From Lachnospiraceae bacterium (GTDB lineage Bacteria > Bacillota > Clostridia > Lachnospirales > Lachnospiraceae), in assembly GCA_015057505.1 (NCBI GenBank), contig SVEG01000007.1, positions 62,001-126,000 of the forward strand: a stretch of 64,000 bases of DNA, in the 5' to 3' direction. Position numbers and translations under genes: made by a program. Below, one piece after another: positions 7,497 to 17,194 of this stretch (its first letter is position 1; every line of letters begins with the position of its first letter). The notes beneath the pieces are model-generated. The model worked only from the letters and a program-made list of their open reading frames with translations. It did not search any database and was not told the origin of the DNA.

Positions 7497-9485
7497 TTAT
7501 AAACTCTTAACTGTATTAACTACGTTCTCAACCGTAAAGCCGAACTTCTTAAACAACTGATCCTGAGGACCACTAGCGCCGAAGCCCTTCATTGTAACGT
7601 ATGCGCCGTCGAGACCAACGTACTTGCCCCAACCGAAATCGCTGAGTGCTTCGATTGCAACTCTCTTGCGAACTGACTTCGGAAGTACTGACTCTTTGTA
7701 TTCTGCAGACTGCTCCTCGAACAAATCCATACAAGGAACGCTGACAACTCTTACATCGATGCCTTCTGCCATAAGTGCTTCCTTGGCATCCATAGCAAGT
7801 GCAACCTCTGAACCGCTTGCCATAAGGATTGCATCAGGTGTAGCCTTTGTGGAATCTGCAAGCACGTAAGCACCCTTAAGTGCATCCTTGCCTGTGTTCT
7901 GCTTCTGCTGAGGAAGTGTCTGTCTTGTAAGTACAAGTGCTGTCGGAGTCTTCTTAGAAGTCATTGCGCTGTACCAAGCAGCAGCTGTTTCCTTAGCATC
8001 TGCCGGACGGAATACATGGAAGTTAGGTAATGCACGGAGCATTGCAAGCTGCTCAATCGGCTCATGTGTAGGTCCGTCTTCGCCAACACCGATACTGTCG
8101 TGTGTAAATACGAATGTAAGCGGCAAGCCCATAAGTGATGAAAGTCTTGCCATCGGCTTGGTATAATCACTGAATACGAAGAATGTTGCAATATATGTCT
8201 TAAGACCGCCGTGTAACATCATACCGTTACCGATTGCAGTCATGGCAAACTCTCTAACACCGAAGTGAAGGTTCTTGCCTGCGTAGTTGTCCTTGGAGTA
8301 ATCTCCCATATCCTTCATGTTAGTGATGTTGGACGGAGCAAGGTCTGCTGAACCACCGATTAAGTTAGGAATCATATCCTTAATACGGTTAATCATGATA
8401 CCTGAAAGCTTACGTGTAGCCTCGGGCTTGTCTTCGTATGCCCAGAAATCCTCTGTATCAAGGATTGTCTCAAGGTCTGCCTCGCCGTAATATTTGTCCC
8501 AAAGTTCCTTCATCTCAGGATATTTTGCACAGTAGTCTGCAAAAAGAGCATTCCATTTCTCTTCTGCTGCAGCGCCCTTCTTAGCAAGCTCCTTGTAGTT
8601 AGCGTAAACTTCATCCGGAACAAAGAAAGGCTCCATGGAAGGCCAGCCAAGGTTCTCCTTAAGTGCAAGTACGTTATCATCTCCGAGAGGCTCGCCGTGT
8701 GCGCTTGCCTTACCCTGCTTTGCAGGACAGCCGTAACCGATTAAAGTCTTAACTGTGATAAATGAAGGTCTTGTCTTATCTGCCTTTGCAGCCTCGATTG
8801 CCTTAGCAATCTCTTCAAGATTGTTACCGTCTTCAACAGTAAGTGTCTGGAAACCGAAAGCTTCCATTCTCTTCTGAACATTCTCTGTGAAAGCGATGTC
8901 TGTGCTTCCCTCAATAGAAATGCTGTTAGAGTCATATAAAACGATCAACTTGTCAAGTCCGAGTGTTCCTGCAAGTGAAAATGCCTCTGAAGAAATACCT
9001 TCCATCATACATCCGTCTCCGCCGAGTACAAATGTATAGTGGTCAACTACCGGGTAGTTATCTTTGTTGAAAACTGAAGCAAGATGAGCCTCTGCCATAG
9101 CCATACCTACTGCCATACCCATACCTGCACCGAGAGGTCCTGTTGTTGCCTCAACACCAACTGTATGACCGTACTCGGGATGACCGGGTGTAAGTGAGTC
9201 AAGCTGTCTGAACTGCTTCAAATCGTCAACCTTCAAATCACCGTATCCGAAAAGGTGAAGAAGTGAGTATAAGAGCATTGAGCCGTGTCCGCCTGAAAGA
9301 ATGAAACGGTCTCTGTTCTCCCACTTAGGATTCAACGGGTTGTGGTTCATGTGATTTGCCCATAACTCGTAAGCCATAGCTGCTGAACCAAGCGGAAGAC
9401 CCGGATGTCCTGATTTTGCTTTCTGAATTCCGTCTGCTGCCAAAATACGAATGGCATTAACTGACATTGTATCGATATTGCTCAT
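7497..9485 (-). CDS. tkt: transketolase
   Basis: 662 residues, full length for bacterial transketolase. The N-terminal domain opens with SVNAIRILAADGIQKAKSGHPGLPLG (substrate-binding His), then a thiamine diphosphate motif GGDGCMMEGIS about residues 154-185. The middle domain carries NLIGGSADLAPSN and HFGVREFAM (catalytic Glu), and TFVFTHDSIGVGEDGPTHEPIEQL. It interconverts pentose phosphates with glycolytic sugars. As the last gene of araA-araB-araD-tkt it feeds xylulose 5-phosphate made from arabinose into central metabolism, which supports an operon dedicated to pentose use. Confidence 0.96.
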   Translation of the reverse strand: MSNIDTMSVNAIRILAADGIQKAKSGHPGLPLGSAAMAYELWANHMNHNPLNPKWENRDRFILSGGHGSMLLYSLLHLFGYGDLKVDDLKQFRQLDSLTPGHPEYGHTVGVEATTGPLGAGMGMAVGMAMAEAHLASVFNKDNYPVVDHYTFVLGGDGCMMEGISSEAFSLAGTLGLDKLIVLYDSNSISIEGSTDIAFTENVQKRMEAFGFQTLTVEDGNNLEEIAKAIEAAKADKTRPSFITVKTLIGYGCPAKQGKASAHGEPLGDDNVLALKENLGWPSMEPFFVPDEVYANYKELAKKGAAAEEKWNALFADYCAKYPEMKELWDKYYGEADLETILDTEDFWAYEDKPEATRKLSGIMINRIKDMIPNLIGGSADLAPSNITNMKDMGDYSKDNYAGKNLHFGVREFAMTAIGNGMMLHGGLKTYIATFFVFSDYTKPMARLSSLMGLPLTFVFTHDSIGVGEDGPTHEPIEQLAMLRALPNFHVFRPADAKETAAAWYSAMTSKKTPTALVLTRQTLPQQKQNTGKDALKGAYVLADSTKATPDAILMASGSEVALAMDAKEALMAEGIDVRVVSVPCMDLFEEQSAEYKESVLPKSVRKRVAIEALSDFGWGKYVGLDGAYVTMKGFGASGPQDQLFKKFGFTVENVVNTVKSL

Positions 9486-9500
9486 GATAAAAATTCCTTT

Positions 9501-10193
9501 CTATTGTCCGTAGTACGCATTTGCGCCGTGCTTTCTAAAATAATGCTTGTCCTGTAACTCCTGCGGAGCCGGCTGGATTCTTGCTTCGATTGTCTCTGCT
9601 CTGTAAGCCATCTTAGCAACCTCTTCAAGAACTACTGCATTATGTACTGCCTCGTGAGCATTCTTACCCCATGCAAAAGGTCCGTGATTCTTACAAAGAA
9701 CTGCGGGAACCGCCTTCGGGTCCTTGCCCATACGCTTAAACTCATTAACAATAAGGTGTCCTGTGTTCTCCTCGTAAGCCTCGTCAATCTCTTCTTTGGT
9801 AAGGCAACGTACACAGGGAACCTCGCCGTAAATATAATCGGCATGTGTTGTTCCGTAGCACGGAATGCTTCTTCCTGCCTGCGCCCAGCTTGTCGCATAT
9901 GAAGAATGTGTATGTACGATACCGCCAATCTCCGGAAAAGCCTTGTAAAGCTCAAGATGAGTAGCCGTATCTGATGAAGGCTTATACTTGCCTTCTACCT
10001 TATTACCCTCAAGGTCCATAACAACCATATCCTCGGGAGTAAGCTTATCGTATTCAACGCCGCTCGGCTTAATTACGAATAATCCCTTTTCTCTGTCGAT
10101 TCCACTAACATTGCCCCATGTAAAGGTAACAAGACCATACTTTGGCAAATCCATGTTAGCTTCATAGACTGCTTTTTTAAGTTCTTCTAACAT
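9501..10193 (-). CDS. araD: L-ribulose-5-phosphate 4-epimerase
   Basis: 230 residues, the family length. A class II aldolase/adducin fold with [41 protein letters not shown] (zinc-binding His pair), GTTHADY and [10 protein letters not shown] (third His). It converts L-ribulose 5-phosphate to D-xylulose 5-phosphate. GGAG lies 5 nt before the ATG. It is separated from araB by 244 bp that hold a long palindrome, while the gap to tkt is only 15 bp. Confidence 0.95.
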   Translation of the reverse strand: MLEELKKAVYEANMDLPKYGLVTFTWGNVSGIDREKGLFVIKPSGVEYDKLTPEDMVVMDLEGNKVEGKYKPSSDTATHLELYKAFPEIGGIVHTHSSYATSWAQAGRSIPCYGTTHADYIYGEVPCVRCLTKEEIDEAYEENTGHLIVNEFKRMGKDPKAVPAVLCKNHGPFAWGKNAHEAVHNAVVLEEVAKMAYRAETIEARIQPAPQELQDKHYFRKHGANAYYGQ

Positions 10194-10218
10194 ATTGTCT
10201 CCAATCTAATTTTGTGGA

Positions 10219-10412
10219 TTGCAGAAATAATAACTTTCGAGGTGTCCGTAGATTTTTTTGCAAAACCGGATATGCCAAACATTCCAACGAGCCTTCTAAA
10301 AGCAAAAATGTTTCAGGAGAGCCTTCAACATTTTTGAAGTCTCGTTTCCATGGCATATAAAGGTTTTTCAAAATAAATCTACGGACAACCCGAAATGTTA
10401 TTATTTCTGCAA
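10219..10412. repeat. 194-bp imperfect palindrome (giant hairpin) inside the araBAD operon
   Basis: The outer arms begin TTGCAGAAATAATAAC (left, from 10219) and its complement (right, ending 10412). Pairing continues inward through GTCCGTAGATTT, ATATGCC and AAAAATGTT to a loop near 10310-10325. The arms differ at scattered positions, so it is not a fresh duplication. The element fills the araB-araD gap and would form a long stem in the transcript. An open frame at 10177-10419 crosses it but is an artefact of the palindrome. Confidence 0.85.
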
Positions 10413-10437
10413 CAGCCAAATTATTGTAAATTTAATG

Positions 10438-12018
10438 TTACTGTAAGCTCTCTACGGCAGCTCTCTCAATACCGAGACCTGCGCGGTAACGCTCGATAAA
10501 TGTATCGAAGCCTGCTACGTCCTTAGCGTCGGGTGCGATTGTCTCGCCGCTCTGTCCTGCGAAAATCTTATCGGTTAAGAAGTCCTCAAGGCTCTCGCCT
10601 GCAGCCTTATTAACCATGTAAGAAGCAAGAAGTGCAATACCCCATGCGCCGCCTTCGCCTGCTGTCTCCATTACGGTAACGGGTGTGTTCATGGCAGCCG
10701 CCATAACCTTCTGACCAACGCCCTTGGTCTTAAAGAGTCCGCCGTGACCCATGATGGAATCTACCTTTACGCCCTCTTCCTTAAGAAGAATATCAAGACC
10801 AACCTTAAGCGCACCAAGTGATGTGAAAAGGTGTACTCTCATGAAGTTCGCAAGGTTGAATTTGCTCTCAGGTGTACGTACGAATAACGGACGTCCTTCT
10901 TCGAAACCTGTAATATGCTCGCCTGAGAAATAGTTGTATGCGAGAAGTCCGCCACAATCTGCATCTCCCTCTAAAGCCTTATTGTACAAGGTTCCGAATA
11001 ATTTATTCATGTCTACTTCCATACCGAATGCTTCCTGGAATTCCTTGAAAATATTAACCCATGCATTAAGGTCTGAAGTACAGTTGTTACAATGTACCAT
11101 CGCTACAAGATTACCTGTAGGTGTTGTTACCATATCGATTGCATCGTACGGTTTCTTAAGGTCTTCCTCAAGAACAATCTGTGCAAATACGCTTGTACCT
11201 GCAGATACGTTACCTGTACGTACCGCAACACTGTTGGTACAAACCATACCTGTGCCCGCATCACCCTCGGGAGGACAAAGCGGAATACCTGCAGCAAGTT
11301 TGCCGCTCGGATCAAGAAGCTTTGCACCCTCTGCCGTAAGAACGCCTGCGCTCTCGCCTGCAAGGAGTGACTTCGGAAGAATATCCTGAAGCTTCCAGGG
11401 AAGGTTCTTCGGAGCGATAAGCTCGTTAAACTGTGCAATCATTTTCTCGTTATAATTCTTAGCCTCGATATCAATCGGGAACATACCTGATGCCTCTCCG
11501 ATACCGATAACTTTCTCACCTGTCAGCTTCCAGTGAATGTAGCCTTCAAGTGTTGTGATAAAATCAATATCTGCGATATGTGACTCATTGTTAAGTATCG
11601 CCTGATAAAGATGTGCGATACTCCATCTCTGAGGAATGTTATAGTTAAAAAGCTTACTAAGCTCTGTTGATGCCTGCTCCGTAATGGTGTTACGCCATGT
11701 ACGGAAAGGAACCATAAGCTCGCCTGCCTTATTAAAAGGCATATAACCGTGCATCATTGCTGAAAAACCGATTGCCTTAAGTGTTGTAAGCTCTGCACCG
11801 TATTTTGCTTTAACATCCTCTGCAAGCTTCTTGTATGCATCCTGAAGACCTGTCCAGATATCCTCTAATGAATATGTCCAGATACCATTTTCATATCTGT
11901 TCTCCCAGTCATGACTTCCGCTTGCGATAGGTGCATTAGTCTCATCAATAAGTACTGCCTTAATTCTTGTTGAACCGAATTCAATACCAAGAATTGATTT
12001 AGCTGCATCAAACCCCAT
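10438..12018 (-). CDS. araB: FGGY-family carbohydrate kinase, ribulokinase
   Basis: Start at 12018 (526 residues), where TAGGAGG lies 7 nt upstream; a frame to 12054 would overlap araA. The N-terminal FGGY domain carries the phosphate-binding [15 protein letters not shown]. The C-terminal domain has [20 protein letters not shown] and [15 protein letters not shown], the adenosine-binding region. Position between araA and araD indicates L-ribulose phosphorylation. The sequence type is the clostridial ribulokinase-like FGGY branch rather than classical E. coli AraB, so another pentulose substrate cannot be excluded from sequence alone. Confidence 0.87.
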   Translation of the reverse strand: MGFDAAKSILGIEFGSTRIKAVLIDETNAPIASGSHDWENRYENGIWTYSLEDIWTGLQDAYKKLAEDVKAKYGAELTTLKAIGFSAMMHGYMPFNKAGELMVPFRTWRNTITEQASTELSKLFNYNIPQRWSIAHLYQAILNNESHIADIDFITTLEGYIHWKLTGEKVIGIGEASGMFPIDIEAKNYNEKMIAQFNELIAPKNLPWKLQDILPKSLLAGESAGVLTAEGAKLLDPSGKLAAGIPLCPPEGDAGTGMVCTNSVAVRTGNVSAGTSVFAQIVLEEDLKKPYDAIDMVTTPTGNLVAMVHCNNCTSDLNAWVNIFKEFQEAFGMEVDMNKLFGTLYNKALEGDADCGGLLAYNYFSGEHITGFEEGRPLFVRTPESKFNLANFMRVHLFTSLGALKVGLDILLKEEGVKVDSIMGHGGLFKTKGVGQKVMAAAMNTPVTVMETAGEGGAWGIALLASYMVNKAAGESLEDFLTDKIFAGQSGETIAPDAKDVAGFDTFIERYRAGLGIERAAVESLQ

Positions 12019-12029
12019 TACACTGCCTC

Positions 12030-13526
12030 CTATCTGTAAAATACGCTGTTCCACTTAAGCTCGTTCTTGAAACCGCGAACTGTTGTGTCTTTATCGATAA
12101 CTACACTCTCGATACCCATAGCATCTGCCCAGTCAACCATCTGCTCAACTGACAAATCGTATGAGAATGCTGTATGATGTGCACCGCCTGCAAGGAACCA
12201 AGCTGTAGCACCAACCTCAAGGTTAGGCTGAGGTGTCCAGAATGCTGTAGCAACAGGAAGCTTAGGCATCGGCTTCTCAACCGGCTTACAATCAACTGCA
12301 TTAACGATAAGTCTGAAACGGTTACCAAGATCAACAAGTGATGTAGCTGTACCCTGACCAACCTTTGATGTAAATACAAGTCTTGCCGGATCTTCACGGT
12401 TACCCATTGAAAGAGGATTAACCTTAATTGAAATCGGGCCGTCTGCGATTGTGGGGCAAACCTCAAGCATGTGAGCCTGAAGGATTCCTTCCTTACCCGG
12501 AACAAGATTATATGTATAGTCCTCAAGGAAAGATGTACCCTTAGCATCCTTGGTATTAGCTGCCATAATCTTCATAAGACGTACCATTGCAGCTGTCTTC
12601 CAGTCACCTTCTGCACCAAAGCCGTAGCCCTTTTCCATAAGGCGCTGCATAGCAAGTCCCGGAAGCTGCTTGAGTCCGCCAAGCATTCCAAAGTGTGTAA
12701 CGATTGCATGATAATCACGCTCAACAAGGAATTTCTCAAAACCGATCTCAATCTGTGCCTGAACAGCAACATGCTTGCGGAATTCCTGCTCATCTCTTCC
12801 CTCAAGAAGAATCTGATATTTGCTGTAGTACTCTTCAACAAGTGCATTAACGTCTGCTGCACTTACGGCATCTACGTATTCTACTACGTCGTTAACATTG
12901 TAGTGGTCGATTTCCCAACCGAATTTAATCTGAGCTTCAACCTTGTCGCCTTCTGTTACTGCAACGTTATTCATGTTGTCACCAACACGGCAAACACGGA
13001 TATGGCTTGACTCCATAACACCGATAGCTGTTCTCATCCAGCTTCCGAGCTTCTCCTGTACATCAGGGTTAGCCCAGTGACCAACAATAATCTTTCTCTC
13101 AATACCCATGCGGCTTACAACGTGAGCGTACTCTCTGTCGCCGTGTGCTGACTGGTTCTCGTTCATGAAATCCATGTCGATTGTATCGTAAGGAATCTCT
13201 TCGTTAAACTGTGTATGTAAGTGGCAAAGGGATTTCTTAAACTCCTGTAATCCGATAATCCACATCTTAGCGGGTGAAAAAGTATGCATCCATGTGATAA
13301 CACCTGCACACTCGGGATCGTTATTCGCATCATTAAAAGTCTTACGAATAGACGCCTGATCAATTAGTGTGGGCTTCCAAACTACCTCAAATGGAAGCTT
13401 GCCTGACTTGTTAAGGGCATCAACAATAATCTGTGAGTGCTCTGCTACCTTGCGAAGACACTCATCGCCATACAGATCCTGTGAACCTGTAGCAAACCAA
13501 AATTTGTACTTCTTGTTCTCTAACAT
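12030..13526 (-). CDS. araA: L-arabinose isomerase
   Basis: 498 residues, the usual length. It opens with [20 protein letters not shown], a hallmark of AraA. Other family segments are [31 protein letters not shown] (with the active-site Glu), [14 protein letters not shown] (second Glu) and [10 protein letters not shown] (metal-binding His). It converts L-arabinose to L-ribulose. It is the first gene of the operon, with AGGAGG 8 nt before ATG and a plausible promoter just upstream. Confidence 0.96.
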   Translation of the reverse strand: MLENKKYKFWFATGSQDLYGDECLRKVAEHSQIIVDALNKSGKLPFEVVWKPTLIDQASIRKTFNDANNDPECAGVITWMHTFSPAKMWIIGLQEFKKSLCHLHTQFNEEIPYDTIDMDFMNENQSAHGDREYAHVVSRMGIERKIIVGHWANPDVQEKLGSWMRTAIGVMESSHIRVCRVGDNMNNVAVTEGDKVEAQIKFGWEIDHYNVNDVVEYVDAVSAADVNALVEEYYSKYQILLEGRDEQEFRKHVAVQAQIEIGFEKFLVERDYHAIVTHFGMLGGLKQLPGLAMQRLMEKGYGFGAEGDWKTAAMVRLMKIMAANTKDAKGTSFLEDYTYNLVPGKEGILQAHMLEVCPTIADGPISIKVNPLSMGNREDPARLVFTSKVGQGTATSLVDLGNRFRLIVNAVDCKPVEKPMPKLPVATAFWTPQPNLEVGATAWFLAGGAHHTAFSYDLSVEQMVDWADAMGIESVVIDKDTTVRGFKNELKWNSVFYR

Positions 13527-13569
13527 GTTTTCTCCTCCTAGACAAAAAAATCTATTATTGCTAATACTT

Positions 13570-13598
13570 ATTTTACAATAATCCCGTCAATATAACAA
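13570..13598 (-). promoter_or_regulatory. probable araA operon promoter
   Basis: Minus-strand TTGTTA (13598-13593), 17-bp spacer, TAAAAT (13575-13570). The predicted start is near 13563, giving a leader of about 37 nt. No clear AraR box (palindromic ACTTGTACGTACAAGT type) is visible. Confidence 0.45.
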
Positions 13599-13889
13599 GT
13601 AAAATATGTCATTATTTTAACGATTTGCCGTTACAATTCGGTTCCATTTTTTTAGTTAAATACAAGCTAAAATAAAAGCGTTGATTTACATGTTTTCTCG
13701 TTTTAAAAGCATGTATATCAACTCTTTTTTTATAATTTGACTTAATTAATCTCTTCGCTTATTGTCCCAAAATGTCAATATATTATAAATGTTTTGCTGT
13801 CCTCGCGCATTGTATCGGATATAATTTTATGCTACAATAAAAAAAACATTAATTTCCATGGCGGAATCCGCCTGTTTCGAGGTAATAAC
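13599..13889. promoter_or_regulatory. araA/response-regulator divergent intergenic region with hairpin and forward promoter
   Basis: No gene is seen here. A 13-bp stem with one mismatch (GTTGATTTACATG at 13680-13692, complement at 13710-13722) is followed on the plus strand by TCTTTTTTT; it could be a terminator or a catabolite/pentose operator. Further right, TTGTAT (13810-13815), 17 bp, TACAAT (13833-13838) is a good promoter for the response regulator gene starting at 13890. Confidence 0.45.
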
Positions 13890-14561
13890 ATGGCAAAAAT
13901 TCTACTTGTTGAAGACGACAAAAGCATCGTCACCAATTTAACCGAATTTCTTACCGGAGAAGGCTACGAGGTCAAAAGTGCGCCCGGACAATCAGGTGCG
14001 CTCTCACTACTTGCAGACAACCAATTTGACCTTGTTCTGCTTGATATATCCCTATCCGACGGCAACGGCTTTACCGTCTGCTCCGCAATCAAAAAAGAAT
14101 ACGGCATCCCCGTTATTTTCCTTACGGCATCGGGAGACGAATACAGCACCGTCACAGGCTTCGAGCTTGGTGCGGACGACTATATCGCCAAGCCCTTCAG
14201 ACCAAGAGAGCTTGTAACAAGAATCAAGAATATACTGCGTCTTACGGGAAGCACGGGCTCAGTGATACGTCTCGGAGACGTGCTTGTGGATACCGTAAAA
14301 GGTACTGCAAGCAAGAATGGCAGGGATCTGTATCTGTCGGCTCTCGAATATCGCCTGCTCCTTGTTTTCATAAACAACCGTGGCGCAATTCTTTCAAGAA
14401 CCAAGCTTCTTGAATCCATCTGGGATATCGCGGGAGAATTTGTAAACGACAACACTTTAACTGTATACATTAAGCGATTACGTGAAAAAATTGAAGATGA
14501 CCCGCAGAATCCGACCATTATTAAAACAGTTCGCGGACTCGGGTATAAGGTAGATGCATGA
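13890..14561 (+). CDS. OmpR/PhoB-family response regulator (BceR-like)
   Basis: Start at 13890 with GAGG 7 nt upstream; 224 residues. The receiver domain (1-115) has MAKILLVEDDKS acidic pocket, LLDISL phospho-acceptor Asp about 52, and KPF Lys. The C-terminal winged helix (about 130-222) ends with TVYIKRLREKIEDDPQNPTIIKTVRGLGYKV. Overlap by 4 bp with a short-sensor histidine kinase and proximity to a BceAB-type transporter indicate a peptide-antibiotic sensing system (BceRS type). The predicted target is the promoter at 17105-17158. Confidence 0.88.
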   Translation: MAKILLVEDDKSIVTNLTEFLTGEGYEVKSAPGQSGALSLLADNQFDLVLLDISLSDGNGFTVCSAIKKEYGIPVIFLTASGDEYSTVTGFELGADDYIAKPFRPRELVTRIKNILRLTGSTGSVIRLGDVLVDTVKGTASKNGRDLYLSALEYRLLLVFINNRGAILSRTKLLESIWDIAGEFVNDNTLTVYIKRLREKIEDDPQNPTIIKTVRGLGYKVDA

Positions 14562-15568
14562 TGAAATTATTTAGAAATCCGGAGGTCGCAAAGAGCCTCT
14601 TAACATACGGTTTACTTACAATAGTTGCAACAGGCGCCTCGGCACTTTTTATGCATGATGCCCGATTTGTGCTGTTCACTTTTATCCTGTGCGTGCTTGC
14701 TACGTTGGTACATTTTATCTTTACCTACGCAAGATACAGACGTATTGCGGAGCTCTCCTCCGACGTTAACAGGATTTTACACGGTGACAGCCACATTTCT
14801 CTTGATAAATATTCAGAGGGCGAGCTTGCCATTTTACAAAGTGAGATTTACAAAATGACTGTACGGTTACGCGAACAACAACAACGCTTACAGAACGATA
14901 AAATATATCTTGCCGACTCCATCGCGGATATTTCGCATCAGATAAAGACGCCGCTTACATCCATCAATCTGCTTGTATCGTTTCTGTCGGAGCCGGATAT
15001 ATCTGACGAGCGCAGGCACAAGCTTATCCGCGAGCTGTATGAGCTTCTTTCGCGGATTGAATGGCTGATTACCGCCCTTCTTAAAATATCAAAGCTTGAC
15101 GCGGGAACAGTACAATTCAGTACAGAGACTCTGTCCATGGACGAGCTTATCAAAAAAGCAACTTCTCCGCTTCTCGTTCCGATGGAGCTTCGCGAGCAGG
15201 AGCTTCTTGTCACGACAGAGGGCAATTTTAACGGGGATATTTCTTGGACCTGCGAGGCACTTACCAACATAATCAAGAACTGCATGGAGCACACGCCCAC
15301 AGGCGGCAGAATTACAGTCAACGCATCTGAAAATGCTCTTTACTCAGAAATTACGATTTCTGACAACGGCTGCGGCATCTCCAAAGAAGATTTGCCACAT
15401 GTTTTTGAGCGTTTTTATAAAGGCAAAGACTCCGGCGATAAGAGCTTCGGTATAGGACTTGCTCTTGCCCGAATGATAATTACCTCTCAAAACGGCACCG
15501 TCAAAGCAGAGAACGTCTCTCCCACAGGTGCCCGCTTCACCATCCGCTTTTATAAGGGAACCGTCTGA
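14558..15568 (+). CDS. intramembrane-sensing histidine kinase (BceS-like)
   Basis: 336 residues. Two TM helices (about 15-32 and 38-57) with almost no extracytoplasmic loop between them, the mark of intramembrane-sensing kinases that detect through their ABC transporter. The H-box DISHQIKTPLTSI has phospho-His about 127; N-box CEALTNIIKNCMEH, G1 ISDNGCGI and G2 FGIGLALA follow. ATGA overlap with the response regulator gene shows coupling. In Bacillus the kinase needs the permease BceB as sensor. Confidence 0.88.
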   Translation: MMKLFRNPEVAKSLLTYGLLTIVATGASALFMHDARFVLFTFILCVLATLVHFIFTYARYRRIAELSSDVNRILHGDSHISLDKYSEGELAILQSEIYKMTVRLREQQQRLQNDKIYLADSIADISHQIKTPLTSINLLVSFLSEPDISDERRHKLIRELYELLSRIEWLITALLKISKLDAGTVQFSTETLSMDELIKKATSPLLVPMELREQELLVTTEGNFNGDISWTCEALTNIIKNCMEHTPTGGRITVNASENALYSEITISDNGCGISKEDLPHVFERFYKGKDSGDKSFGIGLALARMIITSQNGTVKAENVSPTGARFTIRFYKGTV

Positions 15569-15683
15569 TTAAACTACTTGTCTTTTAGCCTCAATTAATG
15601 GCCAAACGAATATAAGTGTATACTAAAAGTGCAAAACATGCATATATTCGTCGCAAAAAATGTAGCGCTATCACAAAAATTCA

Positions 15684-15712
15684 TTGCAATTTTTGTTATC
15701 GTGTATTATACT
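15684..15712 (+). promoter_or_regulatory. promoter of the AAA/DUF4143 ATPase gene
   Basis: TTGCAA (15684-15689), 17-bp spacer, TATACT (15707-15712). The predicted start is about 15719, just ahead of the GGAGGTG ribosome site. The gene therefore has its own promoter inside the bce module. Confidence 0.65.
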
Positions 15713-15743
15713 GTACTTGCATTATAATAACGGAGGTGCCTAT

Positions 15744-17051
15744 ATGTACCGAATTGCTATTGAAAAATTATTAAAATGGAAAGACAGCAAACACCGTAAG
15801 CCTTTAATTATCGAAGGTGCACGACAGGTCGGCAAGACTTGGCTTATGAAAGAGTTCGGTAAACAAGCGTATTCCGACACCATATATATTAATTTTGATT
15901 CTAATTCCAGAATGGCCGCATTGTTTGCTTCTGATTTGGATACAGAGCGCTTAATTATGGGATTAGAACTGTATGTAGGCCATAAAATCACTCCGAACAA
16001 CACTCTGCTGATTTTTGACGAAGTACAGGAAGTTCCAAGAGCCTTGGCTTCTCTAAAATACTTCTATGAAAATGCACCGGAGTATCATATTGTATGTGCA
16101 GGCTCTTTGCTTGGTATTGCTTTACACCAAGGTACATCCTTTCCGGTAGGTAAGGTAGATTTCTTAAAGCTTTATCCTCTTTCATTTCGGGAGTTTTTGA
16201 TAGCAACAGACAAGACTCGTTTTGCAGAACTTCTTGATAAGCAAGACTTCCAAATGATTACAAGTTTTAAGCAGACATACATTGATGCATTGAAACACTA
16301 CTACTTTGTAGGCGGTATGCCTGAGGCAGTGCAAAGCTTTGCAGAAAATAAAGATTTTAATGAAGTCCGTGAAATTCAAAAGAGAATCCTTGCCGCTTAC
16401 GAGCAAGATTTCTCTAAGCATGCTCCAAATGAGATTGTTCCGAGACTTCGTATGTTATGGAACAGCATTCCTTCTCAGCTGGCTAAAGAAAACAAAAAGT
16501 TTATCTACGGTCTTATTCGTGAAGGTGCCCGTGCAAAAGAATATGAAACCGCTATTATGTGGCTTGCCGATTGTGGTCTCGTTCATAAGGTTAGTCGCGT
16601 GAATTCACCGGATATCCCCTTAAAGGCTTATGAAGACTTAAAAGCATTTAAATTGTTTTTAGTGGATGTTGGATTACTTGGCTGTATGACAGGACTCCGC
16701 CAGCGAACTTTGCTTGACAGAAACGACCTTTTTGTTGAGTTCAAAGGGGCTCTTACAGAACAGTACGTCTGTCAGCAACTAAAAACCATTGAAGATTTAG
16801 GTGTTTATTATTACACCAATGACAGAGGTTCTTGTGAAGTTGATTTTGTTGTTGATACAGGCGAACAAATCATTCCTGTTGAAGTAAAGGCAGAGGTAAA
16901 TCTTAAAGCCAAAAGCCTAAAAACCTATCAGGAAAAATTCTCTCCTGCAGTTTCTGTCCGCACTTCAATGGCAGATTATAAAAAAGAAGAATGGCTTGTT
17001 AATCTGCCCCTTTTTGCGATAGATCAGCTTAAGGCTGTAACAGATATCTAA
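15744..17051 (+). CDS. AAA-family ATPase with C-terminal DUF4143 domain
   Basis: Start at 15744 (436 residues) with CGGAGGTG upstream; the preceding in-frame region overlaps the promoter. Walker A GARQVGKT (25-32), Walker B TLLIFDEVQE (87-96), sensor region CAGSLLGIAL, and a C-terminal DUF4143 domain with EQYVCQQL, NDRGSCEVDFVVD and IPVEVKAE, which resembles a restriction-endonuclease-like fold (E...D...ExK). These single-gene ATPases are frequent, mobile and patchily distributed in clostridia; their function is not established. It splits the regulator genes from the bceAB genes, suggesting a later insertion. Confidence 0.85.
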   Translation: MYRIAIEKLLKWKDSKHRKPLIIEGARQVGKTWLMKEFGKQAYSDTIYINFDSNSRMAALFASDLDTERLIMGLELYVGHKITPNNTLLIFDEVQEVPRALASLKYFYENAPEYHIVCAGSLLGIALHQGTSFPVGKVDFLKLYPLSFREFLIATDKTRFAELLDKQDFQMITSFKQTYIDALKHYYFVGGMPEAVQSFAENKDFNEVREIQKRILAAYEQDFSKHAPNEIVPRLRMLWNSIPSQLAKENKKFIYGLIREGARAKEYETAIMWLADCGLVHKVSRVNSPDIPLKAYEDLKAFKLFLVDVGLLGCMTGLRQRTLLDRNDLFVEFKGALTEQYVCQQLKTIEDLGVYYYTNDRGSCEVDFVVDTGEQIIPVEVKAEVNLKAKSLKTYQEKFSPAVSVRTSMADYKKEEWLVNLPLFAIDQLKAVTDI

Positions 17052-17061
17052 AATTCAAAGC

Positions 17062-17092
17062 CGATCAACCGAAGGAGTTGGTCGGTTTTGGT
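17062..17092 (+). terminator. terminator of the AAA/DUF4143 gene
   Basis: Stem CCGATCAAC / GTTGGTCGG with a 7-nt loop followed by TTTTGGTTTT. It ends 10-40 bp after the stop codon. Confidence 0.8.
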
Positions 17093-17104
17093 TTTAAAGC
17101 TAAA

Positions 17105-17158
17105 GTGACGTTTTTGTTATTTTAAAGTCACGCACCTGTCACTTGCGTCTGATATAGT
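17105..17158 (+). promoter_or_regulatory. bceAB-like promoter with phased GTCAC repeats
   Basis: GTCAC occurs at 17127-17131 and 17138-17142, an 11-bp period, and inverted as GTGAC at 17105-17109. The -10 TATAGT is at 17153-17158; there is no recognisable -35, as expected for an activator-dependent promoter. One-helical-turn direct repeats are the usual OmpR-family binding pattern. Confidence 0.55.
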
Positions 17159-17194
17159 ATGCCTGTAAAACACAAAAAAGGAGATTTCGGATTT

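Noticed and set aside
10177-10419. 80-codon open frame between araB and araD
   Set aside because: It spans the palindrome, has no RBS and reads through both arms; it is a by-product of the repeat.
13794-13889. N-terminal extension of the response regulator
   Set aside because: It covers the predicted promoter, and the receiver domain begins exactly at the ATG at 13890 with a good RBS.
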